A DNA stretch of 64,000 bases from Pollenia angustigena (GCA_930367215.1 OV884060.1:103688151-103752150); one strand, 5' to 3'. Numbered from the stretch's first letter, positions 40,474 to 52,611 are shown. The notes: generated by a model not told the origin, from the sequence alone. Numbers and translations are program-made.

Positions 40474-42010
40474 ATGGCGAAGCTACAGTTTCTTCGAAAA
40501 TTAATGAAGTTATTTCTTTTATTAAATCTCTCAACAATAAACTTAAAATTAATGCAGGCACAAACAATTAAAATGGTGAGTATACATTTGAAGCATTTTA
40601 AACATCAAGATAACTAGCATCTCTGCCTAATGCTAGTCAACTAAAAGATGTCCAAAGGGATATTTTCTTCATACAGACGAATTATGCTATCCTGAAGAGA
40701 GGAAATCATGGCCGTCAACACCAACGTCCAATGCTACTCCTTTTGTAACGAATAAAAAATGTCCCGAAGGGTATTATTTCCATACGGATGAATTATGTCA
40801 TCCAGTTGTTAGCCAACCATGCCCATTTGAGGCGTCGTCAACTACATCGACTCCTATTACTACCACAACTCCAATTACAACATCCATGAGTACAACAACT
40901 ATGAGAACGCCCGCTGAAATAATAAAACTAAACTGTCCCGAAGGTTCAATTACGATCGGTAATAAATGTCGAAAAATTATATGCTCTTTAGGAGAATTCT
41001 ACAGGGGCATATGTCTACAAGCAGTCTGCCCGCCAGGATTAGTTTGGCGTGGTAGAAGATGTCAAGAACCTGGATATGTGACAACATTAATTGAAATCGA
41101 TAATGTCTTTGTTAACGAAGTCAACGAGAAACCATTTGCACTTGTCACTAGCCAAAATAACGATGTTGTATATCATACATCGACCCACAAGCCCCTCCCA
41201 ACTTCTCAATCATCGATGGAAGTTCTACATGCAACCGGAAGTTTAAAATATACAACAACATCAGAAAAAAATAGTCACACAAATGATTCATACACTGGCA
41301 TCTGTTGTAAAATTTATACACCACGCATATGTAAATTATATGGGACTAAGTGGCTTTGCTATAATCGGAAATACCAACGTTGTGATAATCGCATTTGCAA
41401 ATCTCCAGTTGTCTATTTAAAAGCTCCCGAAATTAAGTACGAACATCCAATGCTTGTTATGCCTCCAAATCCGCAACTAGCTGCCTGCAAAACTAATAAC
41501 TGTGAGAATAGTGCAGGTAACTATTTGTAGTTAAACAATAATACATATCGCTCATTTGCTGCAATAACGTCATATGTCAAAAATCGAAAATGTTCACTTT
41601 ATTTCACTACTGCATAGTAAATCAGGTGTTTTATGAATTGGAAATTATTTCATATGAAGATATTGTACACTCAGCTCTTCAGAGAAGAATAAAGTTTTCT
41701 TTATCCATGATGTTGTTTGTTACTTTAAAACTTAAAAATCCTTTTTCGTAAAACTAATATTTTATGCTATGATGATGTTGCAGCAAATGAGCGATATTTT
41801 TAGTTAACTTACAATAAACTAAATTTTTTTCCAGATTGCTCTGGATGTACTAGTTTTCGTTCTGAAAATTGCTCTCCCCAATGTTACAGTTATGTGTGTC
41901 CAAATGAGACATGTACTTTTGTGGATCTAAAAAACTACTGCAGTTATTTCGCCGGACAAAGCGGATGTTTGGAAACAGACGGTTGTCTATGGAAGTGGTG
42001 CAAGATATAA
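40474..42010 (+). CDS. Secreted cysteine-rich protein, three exons (host gene B)
   Basis: Exons 40474-40575, 40637-41516 and 41835-42010 join in frame to 385 residues. Introns are 61 nt (GTGAGT...GCTAG) and 318 nt (GTAACT...TTCCAG). Exon 1 encodes a basic start and a hydrophobic core (MKLFLLLNLSTINL), a likely signal peptide. Exon 2 opens with two tandem modules (CPKGYFLHTDELC, CPEGYYFHTDELC), a Thr-rich linker, then CPEGSITIGNKC and CPPGLVWRGRRC, and a block with CC, TPRIC, WLCYNRKYQRC, YLKAP and VMPP. Exon 3 carries DCSGCTSF and a further Cys-rich end. The block order and the phase-1 second intron match gene A, so they are paralogues from a duplication. The start is chosen because it gives a signal peptide and a phase-0 first intron; later ATGs are possible. 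A MITE sits in intron 2. Confidence 0.8.
41545..41797. mobile_element. MITE in intron 2 of host gene B
   Basis: The inverted ends CGCTCATTTGCTGCAA (left) and TTGCAGCAAATGAGCG (right) are each bordered by ATAT. It accounts for most of the 318-nt intron; the matching intron of gene A has only 55 nt. Confidence 0.8.
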
Positions 42011-42694
42011 TATAAATATATTTTCTTTTAAATGATTATCATAAGAACACAACAGGTAGTATGTACTTATACCAAACGCGGCTTTAATATTACTACATTA
42101 CGTTGTCAGTTGGGCTGCAAGAATGGGCAAGAACGTAGGACGTAAGGCATTATGTTTTTTCAGCAAAATTTCATCTTACTAAACGTTTTATGTTAGCAAC
42201 ACAATTTGGTCATACGTCGTCAGAATTCTGTCGAAAACGTTATTTGTTTTCTTATAAAAATATTTTTACATAAATCAAATTTAGGTTTTTCTTTTCTTGT
42301 ATTATTTTGTTTTCAAATATTAAATTTGCGTGAAAAGTGTTATTATCTGTTACACGCACTTATACCTGTGAGTAGCATCTATAGCGTTTATTGTTGCTAG
42401 ACTCGACAATTTTTTGAAAATTTACAGTTTAATTTGCAATTATTATTAAAATAACAATTACATGTAGTGTAGGTATAGTGTACTGTTTTTATTATGAAAT
42501 ATATTAAAAAATTTACTTTAGCTAGAGCTACAAAAAAAGTTCCAAACAGTTCCACGACTTTCCTTATAAGGTAAAAAAAACCACTGATGTATACTTAAAC
42601 TTCTACGAAAAAATAAAATAAGGGGAATTCCGTAACTAGGTTGTAACTAACAGAACCGCAATAGCAAAATTTCTCATTCAGCGCCGTCTTCTTA
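42011..42694. other. Non-coding stretch downstream of host gene B
   Basis: It probably includes the 3' UTR of gene B (AT-rich, with several near-AATAAA sequences just after the stop). Nothing else is recognised. Confidence 0.5.
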
Positions 42695-43158
42695 ATTAAT
42701 TATAATTTTTATTAATTATTATTAATAATTAGTATTGTGGTTATTGTCGTTGAACTATTTATGGTTTTTAATCAAAATTTTTAATATTTTTAATTAGGCT
42801 TAAGTTCGTGAAATTTAATTTTTCATTAAATTATTTTTATGAAGAAAAGCATTTTACAACATGAAAATTAATTAAAATTGTTATTGATAATCTTTCATTC
42901 TTGACGTGGCTGGGGCTCGAACCCCGGCCAGCAGGTTACCACGACATGTTTCGATTGCAACAACTCAATCTGCTCAGATGGATTTGCCGTCTTACACTCG
43001 CAGCCATCGACGACTGCTGACGTCAATAGTCAAACATCAATCCTTAAAAAAAATTGTATTCTAACATTTGGTAGATCGAAATTTGCTTTCCTGAATGATT
43101 ATCCATTTTACTTCTGTTTTTTCGTACTTTTGAAGTCCAAGTACATTTTTATTATTAT
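42695..43158 (-). repeat. Dispersed repeat with tRNA-like B-box, copy 2 (inverted)
   Basis: This is the inverted counterpart of parts of 36120-36780. It includes AATAATTAGTATTGTGGTT, AAAATTAATTAAAATTGTTA, GGGGCTCGAACCCCGGCC (a perfect-looking B-box region on the other strand), TTACACTCGCAGCCATCGACG and the AAGTCCAAGTACATTTTT end. The two copies lie either side of the host gene pair in opposite orientation. Confidence 0.75.
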
Positions 43159-43162
43159 TAAT

Positions 43163-43794
43163 TATAATCAAGGACCGGAAATTACGACCGGAAAACACAA
43201 AATTAAATTTTATTTTTTAAATTAAAAATTTTTGTGTGTGAAAAAAAGAAATAATTTTTCTGAGTTAAAAATTTAAACGAAAAAAGAAAAAAAAATTTCT
43301 TTGAAAACAAAATTTATAGTTTCAAAAAAAAGCAATAACTTGTTTTTGTAAAAAAAAACATATAAAAATTTTTAAAAAACTTTTTTTTTAGTTGAAAAAT
43401 ATTTCTTAAAACGTTTGTTTTAGAATTATTTATTCTATGTATGTATTTTGAAAAAATGTAATATGTATGTATGTATTATCAGATACCTCTTCATAAATTT
43501 AATTTAAATTTGTTTTGAAGAATGAAATTTTTATGACAATGCTTAAATATAATTATTTTGTTTTTGTTTTTTTATGTTTTTAAGAAAACGTTTTATTTTA
43601 AAAACTTTATTTTATGTTTTTTAGAAAACGTTTTATTTTAAAAACTTTATTTTATTTATTTTTTTCGACGGCTTTTTTTCAAAACTATTTTAGAAATTTT
43701 TTATTTTCTGTAAAATGTAGAATTTTTTAAACTTGCACAATAAATATTTTTTTAGAAACAAAATAAAAAAAACATTTTCCGGTTCTTGATTATA
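43163..43794. mobile_element. 632-bp TIR element (TATAATCAAGGACCGG ends)
   Basis: The left TATAATCAAGGACCGGAAA and right end (complement TATAATCAAGAACCGGAAA) differ at one base. It is non-coding with long A/T runs. A ~37-bp segment (GAAAACGTTTTATTTTAAAA plus ACTTTATTTTAT) is tandemly duplicated at about 43584-43655. Confidence 0.7.
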
Positions 43795-43887
43795 TTTCTT
43801 ATTATTTTAAGTAGTGTCATCACCAGTGGATCATATTTAAATAAAAATTAATTCCGCTTTTTAGGTATTGTCGTTTTAACTTTTTAA

Positions 43888-44800
43888 CCCTACGGTCAAT
43901 AACCAACAAAATATACGTTAGTCAGGGTACCGCGGTACCCCTTTGTAGATATTTGCACTTTTATATTAGAAAATATTAGTCCAATCACATATAGATAGTG
44001 TTGCAAAAAAGGCCAATGATAAATTTCCGTATATAAATATAATCAAATTGTGAAGATTTTTGTTTTAAATCGCTACGCTTCACTTTGTCTTCTGTCGCAA
44101 AGCTATTTGTAGCTATCAAAAGAAGTCGATAAAGTCGATTACAGTGCTTTTTTAAAATTGTTGTAGCTTTTAAATACTTGAAGCATTTGCTTGTTGTTCT
44201 TACATATACTCGTATATGTTGGTCGGTTTACAGAAGTATCGCTACTACCCTTGTAGGTATAATAATTTTTAATTTAAAATTAGGTAAGAATGTCGCGACA
44301 AGTGAAGTTTCTATCATAAAGCCAATACAAAAATGTATCAGATGAAAAAAAAACAGCTCAATATAACTGATCTATTTTTGGCGATATCGTGGACCATATA
44401 CTGGAAATATAATCTGTCTAATGCAGATATTTACGATGAGTCTTCCGTTGATAGTGATGCCGAAGTAAATATTTTGCCGTGTGACAAAAGCACTATTTGT
44501 TATCCCATCAAAACTAAAAGTCAACGTTGCGGGCCTGCAAGATCAACGGAATTGCTTTCAAAAGCTCAAACTTGAGAGTAGATATGGTGGACATAATAGT
44601 GCGTCAGACAAACAAAAAAGCAGATGCCACATATGAAGTCGCTATTGGAACTAACCCAACAAAACCACGACTTAATTGGATATATGTAACAGTAAATGAA
44701 ATGTATGCCTTTACTGTAGGGCTGCCAGATGTTTGAACCATCAACCAGGACACATGGAAAAAATGGATAAAAAATTACACCAAAAGAAAATTTTTTTTTT
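43888..44800 (+). pseudogene. piggyBac-like transposase remnant
   Basis: A TTAA followed by CCCTACGG (43884-43895) resembles the TTAA target plus CCCT end of piggyBac elements. From 44333 an Asp/Glu/Ser-rich stretch (DIYDESSVDSDAEV) is followed, in a second frame from about 44560, by NLRVDMVDIIVRQTNKKADA, then LNWIYVTVNEMYAF. That order (a hydrophobic helix ending in xQTN, W.xVTxxEMxAF) is the start of the piggyBac DDE transposase domain. The frame breaks soon after (stop at about 44734), the catalytic region is missing and no right end was found. Confidence 0.6.
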
Positions 44801-44823
44801 TAATACATATGGACATTTTCTGG

Positions 44824-45165
44824 GGTCACGAACGTACGTTCGTACGCTTTTGATGTACAAATAATATAGAAAACAAAACTTTTCTTAGCATTTTTTTTCG
44901 ATTCGATAGCATTTGGGTAGCTCTTTGTTTAGTGCAAAAGATGGATTTCATCGAGTTTATGGTTTCATAATAAGAGTTATAAACGTGTGGTCACGAACGT
45001 ACGCAAAATAGAAGTCATCTTTGGCTGAGAGTAGTGAAATGTAAAAATCTGCGCAATGGAACGGAAAATACAAAAGTGATTAATTTATTCTAAAAGTGTA
45101 TTACAAAATAAAATATCTCTCTTGGTTTTTGTTTAATTCGCTTATTTACCGGTCGCGAACGTACG
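44824..45165 (+). repeat. Three evenly spaced GGTC(A/G)CGAACGTACG motifs
   Basis: Copies at 44824-44838, 44989-45003 and 45151-45165 are spaced 165 and 162 nt apart, with little other similarity between. The first extends into a longer palindrome (GAACGTACGTTCG). Confidence 0.7.
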
Positions 45166-47234
45166 ATTTTTCCATATGTTTTTTTATTATTATCACCACG
45201 CATTTTCCCATAAATGTCATCAAATTTCCTTAAAAAAAAACTTAATACTCCTCTTACAATTGATTGTAATGGAGCGATTATGAAGAAAGAGTGTAAACAT
45301 AACATATTTCTTGCATGTAAAATAAGTATATAAAAATGTCTTTAGAAGTAGAAAAATATTAAATTTTCCAGTTTCCAGCCCAATTTCCTCAAGTAAAACA
45401 GCTGAGATATGCTATGAAACCATTCTTTTATAAGAACAAAGACTTTATTTTTATAATAAAATGCAATAAAAGACGATGATAATCAACATTTTATTTTTTC
45501 ATCCTGGTAGACCATTTTGGGGAAATGCCCATAGTGTGTAGTATATCGCACCCGAAATAAATAAATTCTCAAAAGGCATAGCAAAACTTTCTTCAAATTG
45601 GACTTTTTTAATAAGGGAACTAATTTTTTTTTAAATATTATCACCATTTTTACATAAACTGTTTTTTGGCTCTCCTGAAAATTTAAGAATTTTGAGTTGT
45701 TACAGTTTAGTATTTAGGATCCGATATGTAAAAACCATCCAGTTTTTATTTTTAAATCCAACAATATATAGAAAAAAAAATTAACGTACCAGTAAAAACT
45801 TCGCTTACTTTTTCAAAATGAATAGCTTTTTTAACTCATTATTTTGTAGCGTTCTTCTATAACAACATCTATAACAACTTCTATAACTACTTTTTTCTGG
45901 ATGTATTTAAGTAAAAAAAAATAATGACTTAGTTTTGAATGCGTTCATTTTGGGACATGCCTTGTAAAATTCATTGGTTCTTTCAGTAGAATTGTAAGTA
46001 GTGCTCTTATGTTTTTCTGATTACTTAACACATTTTTTTGTAGGCGAAGTTTTGACTGGGATGTACTTCATGTTCATAAAAACTGTGAAAAATAATAAAA
46101 ACTTGAGCTTAAAATGTTCTTAACTAAAATAATTTTCAGAAGATTGCACTTTTTCTAGAACTTCATTTCGGTCTTTGATATATGTAGTTATAAAACAGGC
46201 AGCATGTCATATTAAAGCACTGATGTCAAATTAATTCAATTTCATAGCACAATTGTGCTAGCTCAAAAATCACACACATTCTTACGCTCTTTCATTTATT
46301 CCACGAGAGTACACAATTCAGTGGTCGATTATCAAGCACAAAGCATACAGAGATGAAAAAAGTGACGTATGAAAAATGCCCAAATCCTTTGCGAGGGCAG
46401 CTCTGTGTGCTCTGTGTTATCAAGCGACGAGTGCACATGCGGCGGATGCGTACGTATTTTTTTATTTTTATTAGCAATTCTTGTCTCTTTATTCACTAAT
46501 ACTAATATAAGGCAATACAACCACAATTTTAATTTTTTACATCACTGTATTAAAGTCAAACTTACATTGAATAATACTCTCCAGTGTTTCAGTCTTTAAC
46601 GTACTAAGTACTCAACTTGAAAAAAATCAAACTCTTTTGATTATTCTTCAACCAACTCGACAACTGTCAAACTAATCAATTGACTAAGCCATACACGCTT
46701 TGATATGGACAACGACCGACTCAGTTGACAATTGAATTGAAACGTGTATGGGCTGCCTTAGAGAAATCGGTTTTCGATTACTTAAAAAAGTTGTTTACAC
46801 GGTATAACTTTTTACAGCCACTAGTTGAAACAAAATTTGAAAGAGGATTGACTATCATCTAATATTATTGAAAGCTTTTACCAGCTTTACACCAGATAAC
46901 AGTTGAATTTAATTAAAGTTCTGTATACAATTATCTTATGTTAGGAGTGTTATAACAGAAAACTTAATCTCACTGTGACGTTTAATACGATTTGACGATG
47001 TAGTTAATGCGAATGCGAATCCAGCCAAATTGGGGATTAACTAAATACATAATGAATTAAAATTTATGCTATTTTGGCGAATCAATAAAAGTGTAATTTA
47101 ATAAAGCAAATACAAAAATTTACATTAATTAGCCAATCAAATTAAAGGAGAAATATGATACAACATAAAGGGTATTCGGTCAATGTTGCTTTCAATTAAG
47201 GTTATTCACTATGTAGTAACTACTAAATAATAAT
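45166..47234. other. Unassigned non-coding stretch
   Basis: AT-rich. Short frames occur (for example around 46292-46600) with no domain or coding bias that I can defend. A small repeat of TATAACAACNTC units lies at 45855-45890. No TIR pair was found by eye. Confidence 0.45.
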
Positions 47235-48299
47235 TTATGAACTACTTGGCAATAGGTGACTACTTGGGAATAGTGCTAAGTATCCAACTGCGTGATTGAG
47301 TTGTTGGTGGGACCTCAATCTATTTGGTAAGTCCAACAATTGCTGTTCCTTTATTGACTTCTGCATGGTGGATAGTTCCCTTATATTTGTGGCATATTCA
47401 TTATCCAGGCTTACTAAAGATGATTGATTGTTGCTCAGCGATTGTGGGTGATACTCTTCTGCTGACAAGTCAGAGAGTTTGCCGAGACTTGTGTTTGAGG
47501 ATCTTATTGTAGTTGATATAGTTTGTTGTCCACTCATAGTGACAAATTCATGCTCAAGGACACATTCTGGATCGAGCGTAAGTAAGCCGGATCCCTTTAA
47601 CGAAAGGTTGAAGATGTCTCTGTTGCAAACAGCTGTGGCCCGTGATGAAGATGAGGTGGCATATATCCATTAATTTCTTCTGTGAAGTGCGATCCACTTG
47701 GAGGTGGAATTTTCTATTTTACAAGTCGGTGTTGTTTTATTATGGTACAAGTTTATTTCACACTCACACATCTGGGAACCGTAACTGTACCGGATTTGAG
47801 CATTGGAGCAGATGAAACAATTTCGTTTGATTATGTCATATGAGTTCAACTCTGATGGTGTAAAAAGTATGTATTGGTTATGAGATGTCTTGATACCCAA
47901 ATAGGTGGACCAAGGTTTTATGGCCACCATGTTGTTATTTATCATGTTAGGTACAGGAGTTGGATACAATAATTTAAACTCCTCATGTTCAACTAACGGT
48001 AGAGTTACCTTGAAAACTGCATGCTTATGAGTGAGTCTACCTTCAACCTTCATTAGTCTGAATAGTTGTAGCAGCTCATCCCCTGCATCCATAGACAGAG
48101 TAGCTGATGTTGGGGAATGTAGTTTTATCTGCTCCACTGCTTTATGTAACTGATTTTTCCATGATGCGTATCAATGAGAATGTTTAGGATGGATGATTGT
48201 ATTGCTCTTACATTGTTTGCAATAAGCGTAAGCTCCAGAACTCCAGAACTAAATAATTGTGAAAGTTGTATTTGAACTAGCACATTATTAATGCTTTTT
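47235..48299 (-). pseudogene. env: C-terminal half of a roo-like env
   Basis: Several linked frames encode the membrane-distal and stalk part of an envelope protein. There is a helical region (VKSINNVLVQIQLSQLFSSG), a block with FRLMKVEGRLTHKHAVFKV and PLVEHEEFKLLYPTPVP, a Cys-rich section (CFICSNAQIRYSYG, CECEINLY), then LKGSGLLTLDPEC in another frame and a coiled segment near 47400. The pattern suits env of roo/BEL-type retrotransposons, related to the insect baculovirus F-type fusion protein fold. Frameshifts and stops (for example near 48125 and 47670) break it, and the expected membrane anchor is not clear. Confidence 0.7.
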
Positions 48300-48309
48300 A
48301 CCTTTGCTG

Positions 48310-49322
48310 CACTGTACTCTAAGGCACTGTTTACGATTTTAAACTGGTTACCACCAGACATTTTGGCGAAAAGGCTAGCTGCGAACGCGGCGGTAAGACT
48401 AAGGGCCACCAGAGCATGGAGGGATTATAATATCGGGCATGCTAATATTCTGAACGAAATTAATTGGCACATGGATGTTGATTATGTTACACCCGAGCCA
48501 ATCTTTGATCTAGGCTTCACGGTGGGCATTTTGGATAACGTGGTTCACTATGATGACCTACAAATTCCCGCGAACGCGATTCAAATTTTCACGGGCGGGT
48601 CTAAAACACTGTATGGTGTCGGTTCCGGCATATACTCCGAGCAGCTAAACTGGAGCATTCCTATAAGGCTGCCGGACCACTGCAGTGTCATCCAGGCCGA
48701 GATAATGGCCAACCATACAGCCGTGAGACGCATCCGGTACGGTGATATATCTGGAAGGGATATTCACATTATTGCCGATAGCAAGGCGGCCATAAGATCC
48801 CTGGAGAATGTGTTCATCACATCGAGAATTGTCCGAGAATGCCATATGTCTCTGGAGGAGATAGCGAGACATTCACTGGTCACCCTTAATTGGGTCTCCG
48901 GACACAGAGACATACCGGGGAACTGCATGGTGAATTCGTTGGCGTATGCAGGCACCACCTTGAATCGAGACGGTTCAACATATAATGTAGATGTTTCACT
49001 CCCAAGGAGTAAGCAACTAATGGCGCACGAGTTTCATATTATCGCCAGTCAGAGGTGGCACGTTAAAACTACCTGCGGGGAAACCAGGAAAATCTGGCCC
49101 ATCATAGATGAAAAAAGGACACGGCGGGCATTAAAGCTGTCCAGACATCATCTAAGGAACCTGATTGCGGTTATAACTGGCCACTGGCCCATTGGGAGGC
49201 ACGCCCAGAGGTTGGGGCTCCCTTACAATGACTTATGTAGAAGTTGCGGCGAGGAGGAGGAGGAAGAGTCAACGCAACATCTTCTCTGTAATTGCCCGGC
49301 ATTCGGAGATCTGTTCGGTTTG
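48310..49322 (+). pseudogene. LINE ORF2 fragment: end of RT, RNase H, C-terminal Cys region
   Basis: The frame starts inside ORF2 (LPPDILAKRLAANAAVRLR), then has an RNase H domain: IFTGGSKTLYGVGSGIYS (the first catalytic Asp is replaced by Gly), VIQAEIMANHTA (Glu) and IIADSKAAIRS (Asp), followed by NWVSGHRDIPGN. A C-terminal zinc-like region (LCRSCGEEEEEESTQHLLC, NCPAF) follows. The frame is cut at 49317-49322 by the Jockey insertion; its end lies at 55438-55560. The visible ATG is not the real start, since the copy is 5' truncated. Confidence 0.85.
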
Positions 49323-49671
49323 TGCTTTGTTGTGATACAGACGTGTATTTTAGCCCCGCATACAATTTGAACTATTAATTAATCACATTTGATTTTGTAA
49401 TCTAAGCAGCGAATGGACGCTTAAAAAAAAAATAAAATAATATATTTTGTTAATTAAATTATTTAACATAATAGTGAACAATTTAAAACGATCAAATTAA
49501 ATTAAATAAATCAGTAAAAATATATATGTACGTATGAATGTTCATACATGTGTATACATATTCTGAAAAAAACATTTAAATTCTGGTTTTTCTTTTGTTG
49601 TTGTAAAATACAATAAATAATAAAAATATTAAAGCAAAGCAAAACGGTGAAAAACAAAAACAACTCTTTGC

Positions 49672-52611
49672 ATGAGTACAAACAGTGAAACAACACTAAG
49701 ACAAAATGAAAGAAACGTTTACGTTTTAGTTAATGCAAATGAAAATAATGCAGAAATAAATAAAACAAAACAAAACAATATTAACTACTTAACGGCTAAG
49801 CCAATTACTCGAACACGTTCCCTCTCACCGTCGGTATTTACACAAACGGTGGATAGTGACTCATTAAAAAAACTACAACAAGATTTGGTGACAAGTGTTG
49901 CCAGGCCAGCAAGTATTGCCGTGACGTCAAAAACAAATTTAGTGGGCAATGATACCATGAACTTAAACACAAATGCAATGGAAAACCCCCCTGTAAAAAG
50001 TTGTCAAAAGCCTACAGTACAAGTTGGTATGGACAGGTACATAACAGTGCTTAAACGGGGACGCAGCCCCACCTCTGCAGCAGTTGCTTCGGCCTCAAAA
50101 GTACCATCTTTTGATAAAATAAATACACAAAATCGTTTCGCGATTCTGGAGGATGAATCCTCTGAAGCACCAAACGTCATTAAATCGTCTAAGCCACCCC
50201 CGATATACCTTAGAGAGCAAAACTCTAATGAGTTAATAAAAAGTTTAATTTCGGTGATAGGTGAAAATTCCTTTTATGTAGCTGCAATAAAGCGCGGTAT
50301 CATTAACGAGACTAAAATACAGGTGAATCACGAGGATGATTTTCGAAAGGTAATTACAAGTTTTGAGACTCTGAATAAAAACTTTTATACGTATCAACTG
50401 AAGAGCAGTAAAGGTCTTCAGGTAGTAATCAAGGGCATAGACTCATGCGTAGACCCAGGGGAAATTAAAGCTTTTTTGGAAGAGAAGGGCTTTAAAATCA
50501 AAAACGTAACAAATATCAAAAATAGGGAAAAAAAATCCCCAACCACTATTTCGAGTGGAGCTTGAACCCGGCGACGCACAGTGGCGCCATTTGAGTTTTT
50601 TCGTTGCAAAAATCATATCTTTTGAACCGAATAAGGTAATTGAACAGTTTAAACAGCATATGATAGATAACTGTTCAGCCTATGAAATGTGCATTTGAAA
50701 AGGGTGCTACGCTGTGTAGGGGCCTACTTATGGGTTATCAAAGTTAAAATTAGTAGAAAAATCAATTTTATGGTACCTAAAAAAAAATTATTTTTACATT
50801 TTTAGATTGTTTTTATTTTTTTTTTCTTTAGGGTTCTAAATTATTACCCAACAAATTAAAAAAAAAAATTTTTTTTTTTTAAATTTATTTTTTCAATTTT
50901 CTGTATTTTCGGTATATGGGTAATTCCATGTCAAAACGACCAAGAGTGGGACACGACCCCTTCCGATTTTAATGAAATTTGGTGAGAATGTTCCTTTTAT
51001 CTTATAAGGAACATATATGAACGAAAAAAAATTTTAAAATTTTTTTTTCAAAAGTTATGTCATACTCAAAATGTCATAATTTCGCCGAATTAGCCGAATG
51101 TGTTGAGCTTATTTCTTCAATAACTCGAATAACTCGAATACTCGATAACTCGAATGCCGCGCACCTGGCATTTCACCCTAATTGGGGACGCTGAATTCAG
51201 TGGTGCTAACCGTTTTTTTAAATTAGCTCTTGTTTTCAAGATATACCGTTATTTCGAAAATGTAAGGCGCTGCACAGCATATATTCGCGTAACTCAAAAA
51301 TGGTTTAGTTTATTGAAATAACTAAAAAAACCGAAATTCGGCAATAAATAATAAAGTGGGGTTGGTCATACATTTGACCCATCTAGGAGCATCCTACGCG
51401 CTGTAGGGGCCAAATTAAAGAATTTTATTAAACCGCAATATTAGTATGGCAACCATGTCTTTTTAACCTTTTTTACCTCTAGAAGCCAAACGGGCACGTA
51501 CGGGCAGATAAAATTTTTGAATTATGTAAAGAAATAATCAAAGAACAGATTTTGCAAATATGGCAAATATAGAAAAATATAGATTTTTGTTATTTTCCGT
51601 CAAAGTTGAAAAATAGTGAAAAAACGGATAGTTTTTAAATAGTGATTTACCAGGAGAAACACAAAGCAAACAGTTCATTTTTTTTTTATCATTACACATT
51701 TAATAAATGCATCAATCAATACAAACAAAAAATAAGGCGATTCGTTACCTATTTTTCGTGATATTACACCTGAAATCGCAACAAATTTACTAAAAATTGT
51801 GTGTTTTTTTGAAAACCGAAAGTCGGTCAACTTTGAACGGCTATATCTTCTAAACTAAAAATGTGATATTATTAAGAGTGGCAGATTTGAAATCGTTGAA
51901 AAGTTTCCTATAACATGAGTTTATTCAAAACTTCGTCGGTGCTCATGAAAATTTTGATTTTTGCAACCTCGTTTGCTCTACGGGCGCTACTGTGCGACGT
52001 TAAGCTCAAAAAAAATGAAACGCATCCAATTTATAATTTGAAATATATTCTGTACAGAAGGGTAACTATTGAGGAGCCGCACAAAAGAAACGGTCCTGTT
52101 CAATGTCTAAACTGCCAGGAATTTGGCCATACTAAGGCATACTGCTACTTACCCCCTGTCTGCGTAGTATGTGGTGAATTACATGGAACAGTTCTTTGCG
52201 ACAAGTCTAAAACCGACCCCAACGTAAAAAAATGTAGCAACTGTGGCGGTAATCACACTGCCAATTATAGAGGATGCCCTGTATATACTATCGTCAAGCA
52301 GTCGGTCGGACCGAAAACTAATCCCCCTCAAATGCAGGTAACAAATCAGGTTAACACAAATGCAATTTAAGCCCCCCAGCCTAGTAATAACAGAACCTCT
52401 TACGCTAACGTCCTAAAATCAAACCATGAGCCAATGCAAGGTGCCTCGCCAAGTAATGATGAAACTCCAGTTTCTAATTTAAGTCGTTTAGAAAAAACCA
52501 TGGAAACATTAGTGCAAACGGTAAATAATTTTACGAACACAATGGGTAATATGATGCAGGAAATGCTTAGAATGCAATCGATGTTATTGCAAGCTGTACT
52601 TAACAAACCAT
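49672..52611 (+). pseudogene. Jockey-type ORF1 (gag-like), interrupted by a transposon
   Basis: The N-terminal part (49672-50565) is open. It has a Ser/Thr/Asn-rich start, NRFAILEDES, then the PRE-type RNA-binding region (FYTYQLKSSKGLQVVIKGID, KAFLEEKGFKIKNVTNIKN). A shift in an A-run near 50532 changes the frame before a PLFRVELEP motif. The inserted element 50577-51994 follows, after which the coding resumes with HPIYNLKYILYRRVTIEEPH and knuckles CLNCQEFGHTKAYC, CVVCGELHGTVLC and CSNCGGNHTANYRGC. An in-frame TAA at 52368-52370 precedes a coiled C-terminus that ends at 52611, overlapping the ORF2 start in ATGA. Confidence 0.85.
50577..51994. mobile_element. 1.42-kb non-autonomous TIR element (CACAGTGGCGCC ends) inside Jockey ORF1
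   Basis: The ends CACAGTGGCGCC and complement of CACAGTAGCGCC are flanked by CGACG on both sides (50572-50576 and 51995-51999), with a shared subterminal GTTGCAAAAATCA. It is non-coding. The segment at 51228-51360 is related to the centre of the foldback at 60 kb. Confidence 0.75.

Noticed and set aside
46292..46599. Overlapping frames on both strands near 46.4 kb
   Set aside because: They are reading-frame noise in mixed-composition DNA, with no homology, splice context or coding bias.
47235..48409. Separate host gene on the minus strand
   Set aside because: The translated blocks match the continuation of the roo-like env at 55.7-56.4 kb, and the join is explained by the LINE target duplication.
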